From Calycina herbarum (taxonomy: Eukaryota; Ascomycota; Leotiomycetes; Helotiales; Pezizellaceae): a DNA stretch of 64,000 nt. The stretch is taken from positions 310,001 through 374,000 of the forward strand of contig LLEY01000009.1 in the NCBI GenBank assembly GCA_001414485.1, written 5' to 3'. The position numbers and the translations under genes were made by a program. Positions 58,855 through 64,000 of the stretch are shown here, one piece after another. The notes beneath the pieces are model-generated. The model was not told the origin of the DNA. It was given only the letters and a program-made list of their open reading frames with translations, and did not search any database. The first letter of the stretch is position 1. Each line of letters starts with the position of its first letter.

Positions 58855-60064
58855 TCATAATTTGGAAGCTGGTGTCGACTTCTTCTCCTCTTTTAATCTA
58901 ACAACGCCCTGTGAAAAGTTAGTAAGTGATCCCCCAGAAATTGTCAAGGAAAGCCTCTTGAAATTTTAAAACGTAACATACCTCTTGGAAACAAGTAGCA
59001 ACCAAAGTCCCATCCGCAGAAAATATATGCTGCTGCACAACCCCTCTCCCCTTCCCACTCCACGGACTAGCCATCTCAGAATACATCCACTCATCAGCCC
59101 TAAATCTCCTCGGCTCGTGGAAATAAATACTATGATCCAGGGAAACCATCATTCCCACCTCTGCTTGACCATCCGCTTTCTCAATATCAGGATGGAAGCC
59201 TTCTGATTCCTTGAGCTTCTGCAGATATCTCTTCCTCTGCTCAGTTTCGGGAGTTGGTTTTGTACCGGCAGGAGGTTCGGCTGGTGCTCCAAAGCGCCAG
59301 AGATTATGGATTCGTGAGACCGTACCGATGAAGTAGGAATCAGACATATATGCCAAAGCACTGAGATGTGCTTGGTGGCCTCCAGCCTCACTGATTCGAC
59401 CGCGGGCTTTAATCCATTGTCTCGTTCGTTTCGAGTGTGGGTCCTTGCTATCTTTGTTCAAGATTTCGATTCTTCGACTTATAAATGGTGCATTTCCATC
59501 CAGGTCCATATCTTCCATATCATCAGGAGGTAAAACCGTTCCAGGCAGAGGTACAGCATGTTCCACTGTTCTATCTCCTCCGCTGTTTTCCCTTGTAAAT
59601 GACATGGTGGTCGTGAAGATAGCCTTTCCCCGTTGTCGAGCTTGCACTGTACGTGTGGCAAAGGATCGTCCTTCTCGAACGTGTTCGACATAGTACATTA
59701 CTGGTATCGTTGCGTCCCCGGCTAAGACGAAGTAGCAGTGCATGCTATGGACTGTGAAATTCTCGGGAACGGTTCGTTGGCCTGCTGCTAGACATTGGGC
59801 GATTACAGCTCCTCCATATATTCCACGAGCTCCCGGTGGATGCCATAACGGTCGGGTATTGGTGAACATGTCCTTTGAGAAGAAGAGTTAGCACATCTCG
59901 GGGAAATGGAGGTTTGCACAGTCGGGGACTTTGGCACAAGCCCGAATGAAGAGAAAGCTTACAGGTGCAATCTGCTTGAGTTCTGTAAGTTCCAATACAT
60001 TTTCAATTGCTGATTTCGTTGGATCTAGAGGTGGTGGTCTAACAAGAGTTCTTCGATCCGCCAT
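58855..60064 (-). CDS. Peroxisomal acyl-CoA thioesterase II (TesB family)
   Basis: Three exons on the minus strand, 60064-59963, 59872-58982 and 58908-58855, give 348 residues. Double hot-dog thioesterase motifs: LWHPPGARGIYGGAVIAQCL, VHSMHCYFVLAGD, PVMYYVEHVREGRSFATRTV, LSALAYMSDSYF, MVSLDHSIYFHEP and WMYSEMASPWSGKGRG. The catalytic Asp of the SLDHS motif is present. The 54-nt last exon ends ...PASKL-stop, a perfect PTS1 peroxisomal signal, so the enzyme should hydrolyse acyl-CoAs inside peroxisomes, linked to beta-oxidation. Intron ends are GTAAGC and GTATGT. The short last exon is easy to miss, but without it the PTS1 is lost. Confidence 0.93.
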
Positions 60065-60829
60065 GGTGTTAGAAGGGGGGTAGAGAAATGTCCTTTGACG
60101 GGGCGTCTGCGCTGATAAGAAGAGTTGAGCTGCTGTGGTTCTTCCTAGAGGATGATTGATTTGAGTTAGAATTATCTTCGTGTTTGCAAACTCCAGAAAT
60201 GCACGTCTCATCCCTTTTCCTTAGCAGCAAAGAAAGTTGCTCGGTGGTGGAGTACTGATCAGATGGATTTTTATCAGCCGAGGTTCGGTGAAAGTGAAGG
60301 AGAAGGCCGGTCGGGACGCGGAGAGTTTTCGGGATCACATGCCCCGGGTATTACCCATTCCATGGATCTTGAGTGACCCAGGGGTTTCATTTCGACCTGG
60401 GTGTTGGTAAAACTTAAAAGTGGATTGAATCTAAATATGGAATATTTATGAATGTCAATGTGAAAGAGTTTATTCCAAATTTATGAACTTCATTATCTAT
60501 CAACAAATTGTGAATCCGAAACCAATTACCGTACGCCCATCGCCACAAACACTCGTGCATTTCCCAATACGGCAATACACGAAAAAACACATCCGACAAA
60601 GTATACGAGTGCTATCTCATCAACCAAATCCGGAAACTCACGAAAAACTGCGAAATGCAAAATAAAGCAAGCACACAAACCCAAATCAGGAAATATACGA
60701 ACATTCGCGATTTGCAACAAATGGTTCATGTTGACCAGTGTCCCCTGGATGATACGGAACGGATCATTTTGGGGTACGGGTAAGCGAATGAGAGTGGAGA
60801 ATGATTCAAGCTTGGGCTTTGTTTATTAC
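60065..60829. other. Intergenic
   Basis: 5' leader of the thioesterase gene and sequence without a recognised gene. Confidence 0.5.
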
Positions 60830-61163
60830 CTAGGCACTTATACGAGAACGAGATATTTTAGAGGTGATGACTTGCTTTTGATAAGGTGAATTCATAGTAA
60901 AAGTGAGAGGTACATTAAAAGCGAGTGTCGTGTGTTGGCTTCCACCAACAAACCAAAGCCCCGCTAACAACACCACTTCATTCCCCACATATATAATCAA
61001 AAACCTCTGCAAAAAATATGGTATATCACGATCTCTCAGGCGCGAGTCGAACGCGCGACTATGACCCTGCCCGTTAGTAAAGGCTAAACACATATATTTG
61101 AGTGTGGGAATTATATAAACTTACCATTCCGGTATGACTGAAACAATTACAGCCGGACGCCAT
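60830..61163 (-). CDS. Candidate micro-gene, 91 residues
   Basis: Exons 61163-61125 and 61066-60830 are joined by a 58-nt intron with textbook GTAAGT, ACTAAC and GCAG signals; phase 0 on both sides, with stop at 60830. The product starts MASGCNCFSHTGMGHSRAF and has one hydrophobic stretch (FLIIYVGNEVVLLAGLWFV). No family recognised. The intron is convincing, the coding less so; it could also be a spliced non-coding RNA. Confidence 0.35.
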
Positions 61164-61742
61164 AAACCAACTAGACGACCGAGAGTTGAATGTGAGGTTT
61201 TTTATTGAAACACTTTTGCTTAATTGAATCTTTTGCAATTGGAACTGTATTGTGGGTGCTTAAAACTCTTAGAGAGGGTCTGGGTGGGTCTAGTGAGTTA
61301 CTAGGTAACTGAAGCTATTAACCTAGTGGGTTTATATTCTCAGTGACGTTTTGGTTTTAGATCACATTTTGAGAAGTAGCAATGGGACAATTACCAAGCG
61401 TATTCGCAGGCGAGACTCAATCGAGTCTTGGGTTCTTAGAGACGAAACTTGAAATACTTTTGGATTGCGTGTATAATTCCACCAGCACCACCTAGCTCAA
61501 GACAATTCTCCCGTAACTCTTGAATTTCAACTGGATTGGTCTAGCGGGTACTGCCGATTCTCTCTTCCGGTATGTTTCTCGCTCCCATCATGAATCTACT
61601 CTTGGAATGGAATCGATTGGGCACTTGACAATACCTACACAGTGACACCACAAGGCCATCTTAACTTTACCAGCGGTCAAAATAGACACTGTGGACACCT
61701 CTTACACACCCCAAAGATAGTCATCACAACGGTAACTTGAGT
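61164..61742. other. Intergenic, no gene seen
   Basis: About 580 bp between the candidate micro-gene and the 3' end of the rhodopsin-like gene; no structure recognised. Confidence 0.4.
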
Positions 61743-62954
61743 TCATACTCCCTCCCTCCCAAGCCTCCCCCCAGAAATCACAACCTCAGCTCCAAATGGC
61801 TTTCCCCTCCTCCCACGATCCCTCTCCATCCACTCCCTCGTATACCCAGCATGTCCCCTCTCAGGCGGAACAATAATCCTATTAATCCCCCTCATATTCT
61901 GAATAGCATTGCTAATATTAACCGCACTCTCCGTATTTCCAAAAACCCTCGGTGCAACAATCATCAAATAAGTCCTCACCATAGGAAGATTCGCAACAAT
62001 GATACAGACACAAGGATCCATTGTGGTCCAGAGCAAGACCCGAGCCATTGTGAAGGTGATATCGTGTTTGTAGGCATTGAGGAAGGCGCGCATGCGGAGA
62101 ATGGCTACTGCTGTGTTGCTGATTTCGTTAGTTCCGGACGTCAAGAGAGGAGGGGAGAAGTACAAAATTCCTAGTGAAAACATGGCGATGATTCCCAACT
62201 TTCTTCTTAAACCAATTCGCATACCCAATATATAGGGGACGGGTAGGCCCATCAGTAAAATATCTGTTGAGATATTCACAGCTCCGATTGCAATGTATAA
62301 TTCTCGAGCATGAAGACAGTATCCCTTTTGTTTCATATCCCAGTTTTTTGAGAACGGCATGCATATGAATATCGTTTCGAGGATGACGGTTAGTCCCCAT
62401 AATATGATAATCAAGGAGATAGCGTATGCTGAGAGCCGGAAACTGCGTAGTGAACCGAAAAGTCTGAAATAGAAGGACATGATTGACATTTTCGCCAGGA
62501 CTACTTCGATGCCGTATAGTGGTCTGACAGCCACAATTATCTGTGATACAGTTAATTATCCAGTAAGCTGTCCATTAATTGGGTAGGTATACTTTGAGCA
62601 GTTTGACAATGTCTTTACGTCGGACATTTTTAGCATGTCGGCCTATTCCACCGACGATAACCCCTGCAGGATTTAGAAAGTTATTGAGAAGGTTGACGGA
62701 GGTTCATACCAGCAGTGTAAAGTCCCACACTAGCGAATAATAGGAACTGAAAGCACTTAGCAACTACCCTCATAGAGATTCGGACATTGACTTACTAATG
62801 CTGCCACGATGAGATAGTCTTCCGAGACCAACCTCGCTTTCCGCAGCCATTTCGACTGGAATCTTAGAATCGTTGTCAAGACAGCAATGACCGTACAAGT
62901 GTAAACCACAAGAAGAGGATTCCTTGCGTTTCCCGCACCCAGGTCATAAGTCAT
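61743..62954 (-). CDS. SAT4/PTH11-type fungal rhodopsin-domain protein
   Basis: Four exons on the minus strand, 62954-62796, 62746-62710, 62663-62593 and 62540-61743, give 354 residues; ATG 62981 in frame is an alternative start. About seven membrane segments: LLVVYTCTVIAVLTTILRF, DYLIVAALFLLFASVGLYTAG, the AVRPLYGIEVVLAKMSIMSFY block, AISLIIILWGLTVILETIF, LYIAIGAVNISTDILLMGLP, LGIIAMFSLGILYFS and a final helix near MDPCVCIIVANLP. PVPYILGMRIGLRRKLGI and the conserved Asp in STDIL mark the fungal-rhodopsin (SAT4) family, membrane proteins often tied to secondary metabolism or surface sensing; the real ligand is unknown. The 37-nt second exon is supported by both flanking introns. Confidence 0.85.
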
Positions 62955-62981
62955 GATCAAGAGTTCCAGACATTGATACAA

Positions 62982-64000
62982 TTATTTCCAAAAGCTTTGG
63001 TAAAACTTCCACATGGAGATGAAAGAAAGATATCCACAAAAGAGAAATTGTCCCCGCAATTGAAGTGGATATGTACAGAAGGTAAGTCCTTTACCCGAGG
63101 AGGATGATGGCACAGTTGAAGATGGCGGCGGCACAGGGTCTTGAAAAGACACACCACAAGTGCGAGCTGACACTACCGAGAAAATATCCCAGGAACGCCG
63201 AGTAGCTTTTGACTCCGCGATTGGATGCCCAAACTATGGCTTCGGCACCTGCATGGAGATTCGACGAAATATCGATCTTTGCATAGTAAAAATGCATATA
63301 TTGGAACCGCATTGGGGGGGGGGGATACACCTTTCCAGCTGCCCGGATCTCCCACAAATAATTGTTTCGCGGTGACATGGTTGCCGGTGGGTAGTACCAG
63401 TGGAATGAAGTACGCATTGTATAAGAGGGAGAAAATTCTCGATATAAACCATGAAAAAAACCCTCGAAAATGGAAAGGAACTCTGGATACAGAAACGTAA
63501 CCTCGTAAAAATATTTAAAATGGGTGTGGGTGGCAGTACGAGCGCCACCACGCCGTAACTCGACAATTTCCACATGGAATTTACCGTGAGCAACCCAAGT
63601 CGATAAAATCTTGTTGAAGTTGAACAGAAAATGACGCTAGGATAACGCAAGTGTTAATCAATACACGGTGATCGATTTGTATGTAGTATTGAATAAGCAA
63701 AAAACTTGCTGAACCTCTAAGCTTGCTTGCATCGGCAGATATTGTCGTGGGGCCATTACAGTGTATTGTCACAAGAACTTGAGAATGACATCGATAAATT
63801 GGTACAAAATAATATAAGAAAGCTCGAGAATGGGAAGAAGAGATATTTCTCCGTCTCATCATACGACGGAAAGGTTTTGAGCCTGACTTCAGGCTGACGG
63901 ACGCGCAAGACGATGCCGTAACCCCGCAATGCCAGACAAGAAGGATGTTTGGCGGGCTAAAAAGGATGACGAGGGGCACTTTCCAAAGGACTGTTTGCTT
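62982..64000. other. Right edge, no gene recognised
   Basis: Only low-quality frames on both strands; contains a G10 run near 63314. A gene may continue beyond the window, but nothing can be supported. Confidence 0.4.

Noticed and set aside
61028..61075. tRNA-like T-arm on the minus strand (GCGCG-TTCGACT-CGCGC)
   Set aside because: No matching acceptor, D or anticodon arms. The sequence is better explained as exon 2 of the candidate micro-gene, since perfect intron signals lie just upstream.
63091..63650. Minus-strand frames of 138-160 residues near the right edge
   Set aside because: They overlap in two frames, span a G10 run and show no domain or intron signals; not supportable.

Overview
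The window reads as a filamentous ascomycete chromosome segment. Genes are split by short (about 45-65 nt) introns with GTAWGT-type donors, CTAAC/CTGAC branch sites and YAG acceptors. There are fungal-specific families (VAC8, SNF4, MscS channel with EF-hand, SAT4/PTH11-type rhodopsin, HSP70-like ATPase, 2EXR and HNH_2 proteins). AT-rich blocks with C-to-T/G-to-A changes resemble repeat-induced point mutation (RIP). The housekeeping proteins look most like Leotiomycetes/Helotiales; that placement is inference, since no database search was possible. No rRNA, tRNA or CRISPR was found.

Layout. 0-7.3 kb: a decayed 2EXR/C2H2 gene, a two-BTB protein and a secreted, probably GPI-anchored type-B carboxylesterase. 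8.3-18 kb is an accessory, rearranged zone. It holds a wrecked sugar-transporter copy split around an HNH nuclease gene, GNA1 (glucosamine-6-phosphate acetyltransferase), a hypothetical gene whose 5' part dissolves into an AT-rich tract, an intact alpha-glucoside-type transporter, a coiled-coil protein and a GNA1 fragment. 18-22.4 kb: a nine-exon HSP70-like ATPase and a divergent coiled-coil gene. 23-30 kb is conserved core: mitochondrial IF-3, inner membrane protease IMP1, VAC8 and SNF4 (AMPK gamma). 30.8-36 kb: a one-exon unknown gene and a RhoGAP-like protein. 37.8-43.9 kb: two unknown genes, eIF2B delta and a small complex I type protein. 44.7-50.5 kb: a Shg1/COMPASS subunit with a very long RS/RD tail, a relic of the RhoGAP gene, an AT-rich block and a PLP homeostasis protein. 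52.8-63 kb: MscS/EF-hand channel, a gene-poor 3 kb, peroxisomal acyl-CoA thioesterase, a candidate micro-gene and a SAT4-type rhodopsin.

The most unusual signals are structural. A family of short foldback elements has a roughly 68-bp palindromic core; two copies lie inside abnormally long introns and a third is intergenic, so they behave like introner/MITE elements. There is a duplicated transporter/GNA1 locus in which one transporter copy is mutated and interrupted by an HNH gene. A 29-bp promoter block is nearly identical between the two transporter copies. There are two GC-AG introns, one of which has its presumed ancestral GT donor still visible in the dead paralogue.

Exon coordinates were assembled by hand from reading frame, splice motifs and phase. 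They are precise where phases close, but are not supported by RNA data.
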